IMG/VR virus record: IMGVR_UViG_3300020166_000075
Location: 1 to 31,164 of that record
Direction: 5' to 3' (one strand)
Length of the DNA: 31,164 nt
Source of the DNA: a virus
The notes under the pieces are model-generated. The model was not told the origin of the DNA. It searched no databases and saw only the letters and a list, made by a program, of their open reading frames with translations. This document shows, piece by piece, positions 7,380 to 14,489 of this stretch (the stretch's first letter is position 1; the number at the start of each line of letters is the position of its first letter). The position numbers and the translations under genes are program-made.

Positions 7380-7873
7380 AAACTATAACTTATGATTGGA
7401 ATAAAACTGAATATGCAATTCGTGATATTGCGATGTCAATGTACAAAGATAATTGGCGACCAGATTATATTGTTGGTATAACTCGTGGCGGACTTGTTCC
7501 GGCAGTTATGCTTTCTCATATGACTGGTATCCCAATGCACACACTGTGCGTTCAACTTGCCGCAGATGGTCTTGATGAAAATACTGAGAGCAATTGTTGG
7601 ATGGCTGAAGATGCATTCGGGTATGAAAAGGATCCAAAGGATATTCTTATCATTGATGATATTAATCGTGGCGGAGACGCTATGGAATGGATCATGAAAG
7701 ATTGGCAAGCAGGTTGTCTACCAAATGCAGAACGTTGGAATGAAGTGTGGCATAACAATGTCCGCTTTGCATCACTACTGAGTAGTCCAAACTCTATTGT
7801 AGATACTGACTACTGGAGCGCAGAGTTCTCTGATGAAGAAGAAAACTGGATCGCATTCCCGTGGGAATTGTAA
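7376..7873 (+). CDS. Phosphoribosyltransferase
   Basis: A 165-residue type I phosphoribosyltransferase, close in layout to xanthine/guanine enzymes. The PRPP-binding loop ILIIDDINRGGDAM is at residues 90-103, the pyrophosphate loop GITRGGLVPAVML at 34-46, and a C-terminal FPWEL is typical of Gpt-like proteins. It would make purine nucleotides from free bases and PRPP, supporting phage DNA synthesis. The start is TTG at 7376, overlapping the upstream TGA as TTGA. GAGGAG at 7362-7367 lies 8 bases upstream, which supports this start strongly. Confidence 0.88.
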   Translation: MKTITYDWNKTEYAIRDIAMSMYKDNWRPDYIVGITRGGLVPAVMLSHMTGIPMHTLCVQLAADGLDENTESNCWMAEDAFGYEKDPKDILIIDDINRGGDAMEWIMKDWQAGCLPNAERWNEVWHNNVRFASLLSSPNSIVDTDYWSAEFSDEEENWIAFPWEL

Positions 7874-7888
7874 TAAAGGAATATTAAA

Positions 7889-7927
7889 TTGAAGAATATT
7901 GTGAACTTACTGCTGGTGTCGAGGTAA
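7889..7927 (+). CDS. Possible 12-residue leader peptide
   Basis: TTG at 7889 is preceded by AAGGA with 8-base spacing and opens a 12-codon frame ending TAA at 7927 (MKNIVNLLLVSR). It sits between the phosphoribosyltransferase and the gene at 7933, whose ribosome site GAGG lies over its last codons. It could be a short coupling peptide or chance. Confidence 0.25.
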   Translation: MKNIVNLLLVSR

Positions 7928-7932
7928 AGTAG

Positions 7933-8745
7933 ATGCAAATTCCAGATGAAATAAAAATCGGTACTCACATGTTAGAATATAATCCCGGTGTGTACGGTGA
8001 TTTCGTATGCGATATAGTATCTAATTCTGTAGATGGATTTTTCTCTCCTAGTTACAATGGCGGCGAAAGATATTGGTACGCTAATAATTCCTCGGTCTTA
8101 CGAAATCAATATCCATTAAGTTGTCGCGGAGGCGGATACGAACATGTTGAGCGGTATACAGAATTTATGCTTTCGCACAAAATTTTCTTAGATTTCCCCA
8201 AATTACTGGATAATGATATAATATCAAATTATGAGAACATTATATTCAATACTCATTCTAGATTGCCAAAAAGTAACCAGTTTGATTCTATTTCTGAAAA
8301 TTTATGTAGAACGTTAAATAACAATTTAACTAAAACTAATATAAAGTTCTTGACAATTGATGATAGTTTTGATAGTATATTATTGAGTGCATGTAACGAG
8401 TATTTTACAAGTAACGGTGGTCATAGAAAATTAGATATTAAACAACTATTTGTTTTGTTTGTAAACCGATTAAAAGTTAGTAGATGGACAGCACATCACT
8501 TAACTGATGAACAAAAATTAGACATAGGCGATATCAATAAATTTGATAGTGATTGTATTAGATGTTATGGAAATGTAAATCAAGCTAAGTTTGATATGCA
8601 CTTGAAAGAATTCCAAGAAAAAAAACTAATGATTTTACAAAAGTTATGCAATAGTACACTTGATAAGATTAAATCTACGCCAGACTATTATAAAAAGTTT
8701 ATAACCAACTTTGAAAAAGAATATGATGATTTCTTTAATGAATAA
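7933..8745 (+). CDS. Hypothetical protein (270 aa)
   Basis: A 270-residue soluble protein. N-terminal region has PGVYGDFVCDIVSNSVDGFF and a Cys/Gly-rich SCRGGGYEHVERY, followed by an AT-rich, lysine- and asparagine-rich helical body. The opening loosely resembles the GVTGGDFLRS opening of the minus-strand protein at 9973-10791, which may point to a shared fold in these phages. No catalytic motif recognised. The coding region is more AT-rich than its neighbours, perhaps a recent arrival. Confidence 0.7.
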   Translation: MQIPDEIKIGTHMLEYNPGVYGDFVCDIVSNSVDGFFSPSYNGGERYWYANNSSVLRNQYPLSCRGGGYEHVERYTEFMLSHKIFLDFPKLLDNDIISNYENIIFNTHSRLPKSNQFDSISENLCRTLNNNLTKTNIKFLTIDDSFDSILLSACNEYFTSNGGHRKLDIKQLFVLFVNRLKVSRWTAHHLTDEQKLDIGDINKFDSDCIRCYGNVNQAKFDMHLKEFQEKKLMILQKLCNSTLDKIKSTPDYYKKFITNFEKEYDDFFNE

Positions 8746-9031
8746 AAGCAGAACAAAAGACTTGCTTGATAGACTTCGTAAGATTAGAGGTGAAGTGAGG
8801 GATAGGCGAAAGTTTTTCTCTGACTTTGATAACAAAGAGTTTCTAAAGTGGACTCCTGTATCTAAAGAAGGTATTAAGTTTGAAAAAGAAATTGTTCCGG
8901 GCAGCGGTGTTTTAACAGAATTGATTGACTGGTGCAACGACAATTGTAATGGATACTATGTAGCACATCGTGGAGATTTATTCTTTGAGGATGACAATGA
9001 TGCAGCAATGTTCATAATGGTATGGAAATGA
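8738..9031 (+). CDS. Hypothetical protein (97 aa)
   Basis: I choose ATG 8738, which overlaps the end of the previous gene by 8 bases and gives MNKSRTKDLLDRLRKIRGEV, a basic helix with phage-like character. Then come an acidic middle and a beta-rich end (GYYVAHRGDLFFEDDNDAAM). In-frame starts further upstream (8711, 8723) would lie deeper in the preceding gene. Function unknown. It couples to the next gene through an ATGA overlap at 9028. Confidence 0.65.
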   Translation: MNKSRTKDLLDRLRKIRGEVRDRRKFFSDFDNKEFLKWTPVSKEGIKFEKEIVPGSGVLTELIDWCNDNCNGYYVAHRGDLFFEDDNDAAMFIMVWK

Positions 9032-9615
9032 AAACTCAAACAGATATTGATATTGATGTACTGAACCGTGATGTAGTTCTAGAAAAACTGCCACACATTC
9101 CAGCATCTATCAATAAGAATGGTGTGTATACTAAGCACAATAGCGGAGTGTATGTACACGCTATTCCGCATGATCCTGCATCTAATCTAGCAAGCATTGA
9201 ATACAAAGAAGCAGAGGAACGCGGCTACTTCAAACTAGACTTTCTTAACAACTCATTATATGATGGGGTAAGAGACGAAGCACATTTGAATGACTTAATG
9301 GAACGTGAACCTGTTTGGGATCTATTTCAGCATCGGGAAGTCGTAGAGAATCTAGCGCACGTTTCTAACCACATCGATGTATTGCGAGTACTAAAGCCAC
9401 AAAGTGTTATGGAGCTTGCAGAGGTACTGGCTATTATTCGTCCAGCAAAAAGATATTTGCTGAATGAAACAAAGGAAGTAATCAAAGCAGAAGTATGGAC
9501 TAGGCCTTCAGGTGATGCTTACTATTTTAAAAAAGCACACGCTGTAGCGTATGCAGTAAGTATCGTAGTTCAGCTTAATCTATTTTGCGAACAAGTTGCA
9601 CAGAACGGCGCTTGA
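9028..9615 (+). CDS. Miniature DnaE (Pol III alpha)-like protein
   Basis: 195 residues. Several segments follow bacterial DNA polymerase III alpha in the right order. EERGYFKLDFLNNSLYD (64-80) resembles the palm GLlKfDfLG region. LKPQSVMELAEVLAIIRPAK (122-141) resembles the finger motif ending in ALyRPG. FKKAHAVAYAVSIVVQ (167-182) resembles the finger NKSHAvaYa helix. The PHP domain, the catalytic palm aspartates and the C-terminal domains are absent, so it is not a polymerase. It may be a DNA-binding or host-replisome-mimicking remnant. Start at 9028 gives an ATGA overlap; ATG 9022 is the alternative. Confidence 0.6.
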   Translation: MKTQTDIDIDVLNRDVVLEKLPHIPASINKNGVYTKHNSGVYVHAIPHDPASNLASIEYKEAEERGYFKLDFLNNSLYDGVRDEAHLNDLMEREPVWDLFQHREVVENLAHVSNHIDVLRVLKPQSVMELAEVLAIIRPAKRYLLNETKEVIKAEVWTRPSGDAYYFKKAHAVAYAVSIVVQLNLFCEQVAQNGA

Positions 9616-9964
9616 TACGTTTTTGAATAATATTATTCAGTGACGTTTCTGGTCCCCACATGATTTGCACATCTTTGGAATTCATATTAGTAATCCAGTT
9701 TTTATAAACTGAAATCTGTGAGCCCAAGAACAAGTTAATTGGTATAAGTCTATTTGACTCCCACCACCATTGTTCTCCAAGTTCGATAAACTCTTTTCGT
9801 AATTCTGGAGTTGGTATATCTTCGAAATTATACATAGAGGTAATAACATTGTCAGTATTAATTAAAATACCGATGTACTCACGGTATTCTTTTTTACCGT
9901 AACGCACACAAGAGAAGAACGGATAGTTCTCCTGCATCCATTTTACCTTTTCATCATCAATCAT
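9575..9964 (-). CDS. Minus-strand hypothetical protein (129 aa)
   Basis: A 129-residue protein starting MIDDEKVKWMQENYPFFSCV and ending in a basic tail (KRIKRRSVQLVRKID). The middle carries beta strands (YIGILINTDNVITSMYNF) and a tryptophan-rich WWWESNR. No recognised family. It converges with the plus-strand gene at 9028-9615 and overlaps its last 41 bases. A TATAAATA late box ends five bases before the ATG, so its mRNA may be leaderless. The frame and promoter together support it as a true gene. Confidence 0.65.
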   Translation of the reverse strand: MIDDEKVKWMQENYPFFSCVRYGKKEYREYIGILINTDNVITSMYNFEDIPTPELRKEFIELGEQWWWESNRLIPINLFLGSQISVYKNWITNMNSKDVQIMWGPETSLNNIIQKRIKRRSVQLVRKID

Positions 9965-9969
9965 ACTTA

Positions 9970-9977
9970 TATTTATA
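9970..9977 (-). promoter_or_regulatory. T4-type late promoter box, leaderless geometry
   Basis: TATAAATA on the minus strand, followed by five bases and ATGATT. In T4 the late box sits at about -13 to -6, which places the transcription start at the ATG of the gene ending at 9575. The box overlaps the stop codon of the upstream minus-strand gene. Confidence 0.65.
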
Positions 9978-10791
9978 CAACATTTAAATCGTTACTTTTT
10001 ATGAGTTCTAGTAATTCGTAGTACTTTGTTGGAGGATTTTTTAATTTATTCACTTTGCTATATATGTCATACCAATGTTCGTATATATCTGTTTTTTCTA
10101 AATTAAAAAAAGTATGTATTTTATCATCTAATAAATCACCGTGTGATATTATGTTGTTATCTTTTATGCCGGCACCTTTAATTAGCCACTTTGGAGACTC
10201 TAGTCTTCTTTTGGCATCTTCAATTATCGCATCGGTATCTTTATCATAGTGTATGTTTTTAACTGAATCAAAATATAAACTCCAAGCGGTGTCTTCTAGT
10301 GATTGATTAAATATCCAATATACGTGATCCCATTTATGGTTAAAAATTTCAGAAATATGGTGGTCTCTTTCTTTTAATATATTTTTAACTTCCCAGTATC
10401 TTTTGGTGCTAACTTCCCATGGGTCATGTGTTATTTGGATGTCAACGTTAGAATTTAGTGAATCGCTATCTAGATTCCTGTTCATGCGTTGCATGTTGTA
10501 TTCGTACTTTAAATATATCTCCCAATTAGTCTGCACCTTTAAACCTCTTTGTCTCTTATTGTCTAAATTAGTCCATCTTAGTAGATCCATCAATCTTGAA
10601 ACATTTGGATTTGGAACAACTTGTCCAGTCGGCATGATCTTAAATAGCCATTCAGAACCTAATCTCAGGTGATTATTTTGGTCTATGTATAAATCTTTAT
10701 CTGGGTTCTTTAAAATCCACAAACAGCTACGTAAGAAGTCCCCACCCGTAACTCCTTCGTAGTTTATTAGAATATTTTCTTTATTAATCAT
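9973..10791 (-). CDS. Minus-strand hypothetical protein (272 aa)
   Basis: I place the start at the ATG at 10791, five bases after a TATAAATA late box, rather than at the upstream in-frame ATG 10863, which would run through the divergent promoter. The protein begins MINKENILINYEGVTGGDFL. The GVTGGDFLRS turn followed by a helix faintly recalls a sulfotransferase P-loop, but without the usual RSGT signature. The body is rich in W, H and D (KWDHVYWIFNQSLEDTAW). Function unknown. The small gene downstream starts nine bases past its stop. Confidence 0.7.
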   Translation of the reverse strand: MINKENILINYEGVTGGDFLRSCLWILKNPDKDLYIDQNNHLRLGSEWLFKIMPTGQVVPNPNVSRLMDLLRWTNLDNKRQRGLKVQTNWEIYLKYEYNMQRMNRNLDSDSLNSNVDIQITHDPWEVSTKRYWEVKNILKERDHHISEIFNHKWDHVYWIFNQSLEDTAWSLYFDSVKNIHYDKDTDAIIEDAKRRLESPKWLIKGAGIKDNNIISHGDLLDDKIHTFFNLEKTDIYEHWYDIYSKVNKLKNPPTKYYELLELIKSNDLNVV

Positions 10792-10796
10792 ACCCA

Positions 10797-10804
10797 TATT
10801 TATA
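10797..10804 (-). promoter_or_regulatory. T4-type late promoter box, leaderless geometry
   Basis: TATAAATA on the minus strand, then TGGGT and ATGATTAAT. Same five-base spacing as the box at 9970-9977, predicting that the mRNA starts at the ATG. Confidence 0.65.
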
Positions 10805-10826
10805 GAAAAATTTAGTGCTCCTGGGA

Positions 10827-10834
10827 GATAAATA
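10827..10834 (+). promoter_or_regulatory. Late promoter box, leaderless geometry
   Basis: GATAAATA followed by CAACT and ATGATTAAT at 10840. The five-base spacing mirrors the divergent minus-strand box 23 bp away. GGGAG at 10823-10827 is too far (12 bases) and would lie upstream of the transcription start. Confidence 0.65.
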
Positions 10835-10839
10835 CAACT

Positions 10840-11640
10840 ATGATTAATTATAATGTATTTCAATATGAGCGAGAAATCGAAGTAGTGTGTTTGGACGGGA
10901 ACAACACCACTACTATGAACAACTACCTAGGAAACATGCCAATGTATGACGGAACACACAAACTACACAAGGGTATAGATAATACTCTTAGATTTAAAAT
11001 TAAAGATACAGATAGAAAACCAATTGACTTGACTAACAAGACAGTCATTTGGAAGATGTATGACCGTGAAAGTCGTGAAAACGTATTGTTCAGATATTTG
11101 ACTATTGAAAATGCAGAAAAAGGTATGTGTTCCCTAGTACTCCATGCTGCAGACCATATTATGTTACCAGAGGGATTTTATCAATTTGCGATGTATACGG
11201 TTGAAGACGGTGTAGAACAAATCATTTATACAGATGTAAATGATAATGCTAAAGGTACGATTGAAGTAATTGATGATGTTTATCCAGAGTTTGAAGATTC
11301 ACAAGAGACAACTACATTCTACGATGATGGTCAAAAGTATGTAACAACAGTATTCGACGGTAGTGGTAACACAATCAAGTCACGCTCACTTCATACGTTT
11401 GCTCTTTACTTTGATGGCTTTACAGGCGATGTAAACATTCAGGGCGATCTATCAGTTCAACCGAGTACAAACGATGATGATTGGTTCGACTTAACACCAG
11501 ACCTAGTATATGATCCTAACATTCGTATTAACAATGAAACAGGCGTGCAGGGTTACGTTGTACAAGCAAATGTAAACTGGATACGAATCTCTTACACGAA
11601 AACAGCTGGCGAAATTACTAAAGTACTTCTACGAAATTAA
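10840..11640 (+). CDS. Virion protein with BppU-like N-terminus
   Basis: A 266-residue beta-rich protein. Residues about 40-125 follow the layout of phage baseplate-upper-protein N-terminal domains: a strand IDNTLRFKIKDTDRKPIDL, then TVIWKMYDRES, a GMCSLVLHAADH strand and the LPEGFYQFAMYTV strand. The C-terminal half has short strands with WFDLTPDL and ends with NWIRISYTKTAGEITKVLL. Probably a tail or baseplate accessory protein. It stands alone between a divergent late promoter pair and early promoter P5, separate from the main structural region. Confidence 0.7.
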   Translation: MINYNVFQYEREIEVVCLDGNNTTTMNNYLGNMPMYDGTHKLHKGIDNTLRFKIKDTDRKPIDLTNKTVIWKMYDRESRENVLFRYLTIENAEKGMCSLVLHAADHIMLPEGFYQFAMYTVEDGVEQIIYTDVNDNAKGTIEVIDDVYPEFEDSQETTTFYDDGQKYVTTVFDGSGNTIKSRSLHTFALYFDGFTGDVNIQGDLSVQPSTNDDDWFDLTPDLVYDPNIRINNETGVQGYVVQANVNWIRISYTKTAGEITKVLLRN

Positions 11641-11643
11641 TAC

Positions 11644-11671
11644 TTGACAATATAGCGAATCGTGTTATCTT
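11644..11671 (+). promoter_or_regulatory. Early sigma70 promoter P5 with palindromic leader
   Basis: TTGACA (11644-11649), 16-bp spacer, TATCTT (11666-11671), CGAATC at 11656-11661, extended -10 TG. The 8-bp inverted repeat ATTATTGA/TCAATAAT at 11673-11689 lies just after the -10 and could be an operator. It replaces the common leader found at sister promoters. Confidence 0.8.
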
Positions 11672-11701
11672 TATTATTGAATCAATAATAGGGATAATAA
11701 A

Positions 11702-12013
11702 ATGCTAGACAATCAAAAACCTGCTTATATCGTAACTGAACCTGCTCTCACATCACTTCACACATCACAACTTTTAACACAACAAGAACACGTCACAGCA
11801 AGACGTGTGTGGGGAGAATATGCATTCAATGTCGAAGCATATGATGAAGAACTGTATTCAAAACTATTCAATGAATATGTAATGAGTGACGAATTCAAAA
11901 ATCGTGACTTTGTAATCGAGCGTTTAAATCAACCTGATTATATATCAGCACATAAAAAGTTCTATGAACAAATGATGTCAAATGAAGATAACTTGTACGA
12001 TGAAATATCTTGA
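11702..12013 (+). CDS. Hypothetical early protein (103 aa)
   Basis: ATG 11702 follows TAGGGATAATAAA. The product begins MLDNQKPAYIVTEPALTSL and is otherwise helical and acidic, with a helix-rich C-terminus (SAHKKFYEQMMSNEDNLYDE). No family recognised. Its TGA stop is embedded in the TTGACA of the next promoter. It forms a single-gene unit. Confidence 0.7.
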   Translation: MLDNQKPAYIVTEPALTSLHTSQLLTQQEHVTARRVWGEYAFNVEAYDEELYSKLFNEYVMSDEFKNRDFVIERLNQPDYISAHKKFYEQMMSNEDNLYDEIS

Positions 12014-12038
12014 CAAATAAAACGAATCACGATATATT
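12010..12038 (+). promoter_or_regulatory. Early sigma70 promoter P6 with common leader
   Basis: TTGACA (12010-12015), 17-bp spacer, TATATT (12033-12038), CGAATC at 12023-12028, then the common leader ending CAGAGAGAAAGGGATG. It drives the small gene at 12068. Confidence 0.9.
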
Positions 12039-12067
12039 AATTAAGTAATCAGAGAGAAAGGGATGTT

Positions 12068-12226
12068 ATGACTCTTACTAAAGAAGAAATAATGGAAGTG
12101 GTCGAAGAAAAGTTGGGCGAAGTACATGACTTGGTTTACGATAACATGCCAGGTCTCGAAGGAAAAACTCATCCTGTATTGGTAGAAATGTGGGAAGTCT
12201 TAGAAAAATTAAAAAAGATAGCTTGA
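12068..12226 (+). CDS. Small helical early protein (52 aa)
   Basis: ATG at 12068 lies 7 bases after an AAAGGGA ribosome site, in a unit with its own strong promoter. The 52 residues begin MTLTKEEIMEVVEEKLGEVH and end EVLEKLKKIA, an amphipathic two-helix layout with an acidic first half. The stop codon TGA lies in the TTGACA of promoter P7. Function unknown; the dedicated promoter argues that it is expressed. Confidence 0.7.
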   Translation: MTLTKEEIMEVVEEKLGEVHDLVYDNMPGLEGKTHPVLVEMWEVLEKLKKIA

Positions 12227-12250
12227 CAAATCAGCGAATCATGCTATATT
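12223..12250 (+). promoter_or_regulatory. Early sigma70 promoter P7 with common leader
   Basis: TTGACA (12223-12228), 16-bp spacer, TATATT (12245-12250), extended -10 TG, CGAATC at 12235-12240, and the common leader. Its -35 overlaps the stop codon of the gene at 12068. Confidence 0.9.
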
Positions 12251-12278
12251 AATTAAGTAATCAGAGAGAGGTACTATC

Positions 12279-12803
12279 ATGTATAACGTAATGATCTTGA
12301 AAAATGAAAAGACAAAAACTGCTTATGTTCGCACGAACAAGAAGTCAATGTCTTTGAATGAACTTGAGTACTTGAAAACAAAGTACCTGTCAACACAGAA
12401 GCGTCATGAGAACAACACTCTGACTTCATTCATCACTGATAACTATAGTGAGTTGACGCAAGAAGTGATTGCTGTTGATACCGATGTACAAGAAGAAGCA
12501 GAAGCAGTTAAAGCATCTGAAATGACAAAACTAGTAGCATCTTCTTACACTCTCGCTAACGTAAACCTCTCAATGTCAGGAGGTTTTCACGAATCTTCGT
12601 CTGTCAAGCGCATGTTCAAGCGTTACAAGAAGATGTACCAAGTGCTGACAGATGAACGCACAGCAGATTCAGTGTTTCCTGAACTGTTTAACAAGTACGA
12701 TATCAACGAACTTGTAGCAAAGTACTCACGTGAGACTGTGTTGCAAGCACGTAAAACACTAACCGTAAACGAATTTGAATTGCGCTTTTTTGATGTTGCA
12801 TAA
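12279..12803 (+). CDS. Hypothetical early protein (174 aa)
   Basis: A 174-residue protein with GAGAGAGG as ribosome site. It starts MYNVMILKNEKTKTAYVRTN (strand-rich), followed by helices, an acidic linker (VQEEAEAVKASEM) and a basic helix SSVKRMFKRYKKMYQVL. No recognised domain or catalytic motif. Single-gene unit between P7 and P8. Confidence 0.75.
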   Translation: MYNVMILKNEKTKTAYVRTNKKSMSLNELEYLKTKYLSTQKRHENNTLTSFITDNYSELTQEVIAVDTDVQEEAEAVKASEMTKLVASSYTLANVNLSMSGGFHESSSVKRMFKRYKKMYQVLTDERTADSVFPELFNKYDINELVAKYSRETVLQARKTLTVNEFELRFFDVA

Positions 12804-12809
12804 AAAAAC

Positions 12810-12837
12810 TTGACAAATCTGCGAATCATGTTATATT
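12810..12837 (+). promoter_or_regulatory. Early sigma70 promoter P8 with common leader
   Basis: TTGACA (12810-12815), 16-bp spacer, TATATT (12832-12837), extended -10 TG, CGAATC at 12822-12827, common leader. It drives the 539-residue gene at 12869. Confidence 0.9.
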
Positions 12838-12868
12838 AATTAAGTAATCAGAGAAGAGGAATAGTCAT

Positions 12869-14488
12869 ATGATGACCCCACAACAAGAAAAACTAATCAG
12901 GTCTGGTATGAACAGACGCAACAAAATTCAAAAAGCATTGCCGATGAACCCACTTGGTTTCATTTCTCAAAATGAATCTCCGAACACTGCTACTTGTGTA
13001 TCTGTCTTGCTTTTTAATCTTGCAAAGTATCAACCGCAAGCACTTATGAAAATGTATGAGAGTTCCAAAGATGTACTTTCGATGTCACGAAAACTAATGG
13101 TTGAAAAAGGACGCATTGCAGAAAATGAAGGTGTGACGAAATGTGGCGGCTTTGCAATCGCAAATGTACTAGACTGCTATTGGTTAGAACCGATGCGTGA
13201 GAACGCATGGGACGCTCCAGGACAACGCCTAGCTAACCCAGATGAACAAGTAGAACACTTCTTAAACTATGATCCTAAGATGGTACAACCTGCTATCGGA
13301 CTTGCTATCGACTCGTCAGTCGTAGACGCAGAAGGCAAAGCGTATGTAATTGCTGATGGTGGTAACGGAACCGTTATCAATACGATGCCAGAAGTTATTC
13401 AAAGTTGGGTTAACACATTCTTCGATGATGAAAAGGGTGTATTGAAAAAAGATGCAGACTTTACTCGGTCAACAGATATGATTGAACGTATGCTACAAGA
13501 TAATCCTGTATTTGTTCAAGTCTATCTTGACCATGATGGTACATGTCCTTTGCAATGTGATGATAAAGATGCTGTCCGTCGCCGAGTAATTGAAATCTTT
13601 CGTAAGAATAACAAAGGCGAAAAGGCAGAGATCCCGAACAATATCAACAATGTTCACTTGACCAAGATGCAAGAAGGTTCTTATGAACGTGCAATCGGTG
13701 ATGTAGTTAAGAACATGATGGTAAACGTAGGTGCTACAACGGGCCTGTCAAATGATTCACTTGGTGGGTTTTCTGGTGACTTTGAAAAGTTGCTGACTAC
13801 AATGATGAACAATGGCATGAACTTCACTCCGGGATGGGGAGATGCATGTATGTATATGGCAAGTCGTATGTCAGTTGTACGAGGCGAAGTTGTAGGCTTC
13901 AATGATATGGATCTGATGGTCTGGAACAATGTATTTCAAACAGCAGTGCGGGACTACAAAGCAATGGGCTTCAAGTTTGACCATAACTCCGCAGAATTCA
14001 AAGCACTAGTAGAAGAGTTTGAACAGGTTGTCAGCTTCTATGCCAAGCCGGGCGCGTTTCAAGTTCTTGGTAACATGGTTGATGTTAATCGTGAATTGCA
14101 AGAAGGCGTCAAGCACGATGATGGTAAGAAGTTTGAATATGCGGCGCGCGTACTACTAGAATTGCATTCTGCATGTTTTGGCACACAGGCTTGGGATAAT
14201 CTGTTTAGCTCAAACGGTCAAATCAACGTTAAGGCATTGCGCACATATACAGTAGTAGACAATGACAATCAAGTATCAGCGCATACTCTAGAGAATCTTG
14301 TCTTTTATACAGGCGATAAGAATAAGTCTTATTTCTTTAAAGATGGTAAAAAATCAATCTCTTCCATTCAACAACTTGCAAAACTTGTCAATCCTCAGGG
14401 TGTAGACAAAGTTAAAAAGCAAGAGGCTGTTGCAAAAGAAAAAGAAGAACTACTACAGCGTTTAGCACAACTTGAAGCGGTAGCATAA
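12869..14488 (+). CDS. Large early protein of unknown function (539 aa)
   Basis: 539 residues; ATG 12869 has AGAGGA eight bases upstream. The region from about 125 to 190 (EQVEHFLNYDPKMVQPAIGL, then AYVIADGGNGTVINT) has the order seen in ParB/DndB-type domains, where a strand ends in a DGxxR-like turn. Here the turn is ADGGNG, without the arginine. The C-terminus is a charged coiled coil (KKQEAVAKEKEELLQRLAQL). Middle region is Met/Asn-rich with NNGMNFTPGWGDACMYMASR. It is the largest early gene here, with its own strong promoter. The ParB-like reading is weak. Confidence 0.75.
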   Translation: MMTPQQEKLIRSGMNRRNKIQKALPMNPLGFISQNESPNTATCVSVLLFNLAKYQPQALMKMYESSKDVLSMSRKLMVEKGRIAENEGVTKCGGFAIANVLDCYWLEPMRENAWDAPGQRLANPDEQVEHFLNYDPKMVQPAIGLAIDSSVVDAEGKAYVIADGGNGTVINTMPEVIQSWVNTFFDDEKGVLKKDADFTRSTDMIERMLQDNPVFVQVYLDHDGTCPLQCDDKDAVRRRVIEIFRKNNKGEKAEIPNNINNVHLTKMQEGSYERAIGDVVKNMMVNVGATTGLSNDSLGGFSGDFEKLLTTMMNNGMNFTPGWGDACMYMASRMSVVRGEVVGFNDMDLMVWNNVFQTAVRDYKAMGFKFDHNSAEFKALVEEFEQVVSFYAKPGAFQVLGNMVDVNRELQEGVKHDDGKKFEYAARVLLELHSACFGTQAWDNLFSSNGQINVKALRTYTVVDNDNQVSAHTLENLVFYTGDKNKSYFFKDGKKSISSIQQLAKLVNPQGVDKVKKQEAVAKEKEELLQRLAQLEAVA

Positions 14489-14489
14489 A

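Noticed and set aside
8350-8378. TTGACA with 17-bp spacing to TAGTAT inside the 270-residue gene
   Set aside because: The -10 matches only four of six positions, no gene start follows at a suitable distance, and the region codes for the protein.
9624-9639. Perfect 16-bp palindrome TGAATAATATTATTCA between the convergent genes
   Set aside because: It lies within the minus-strand coding region, has no loop, and no clean T run pairs with it, so it is a weak terminator candidate at best.
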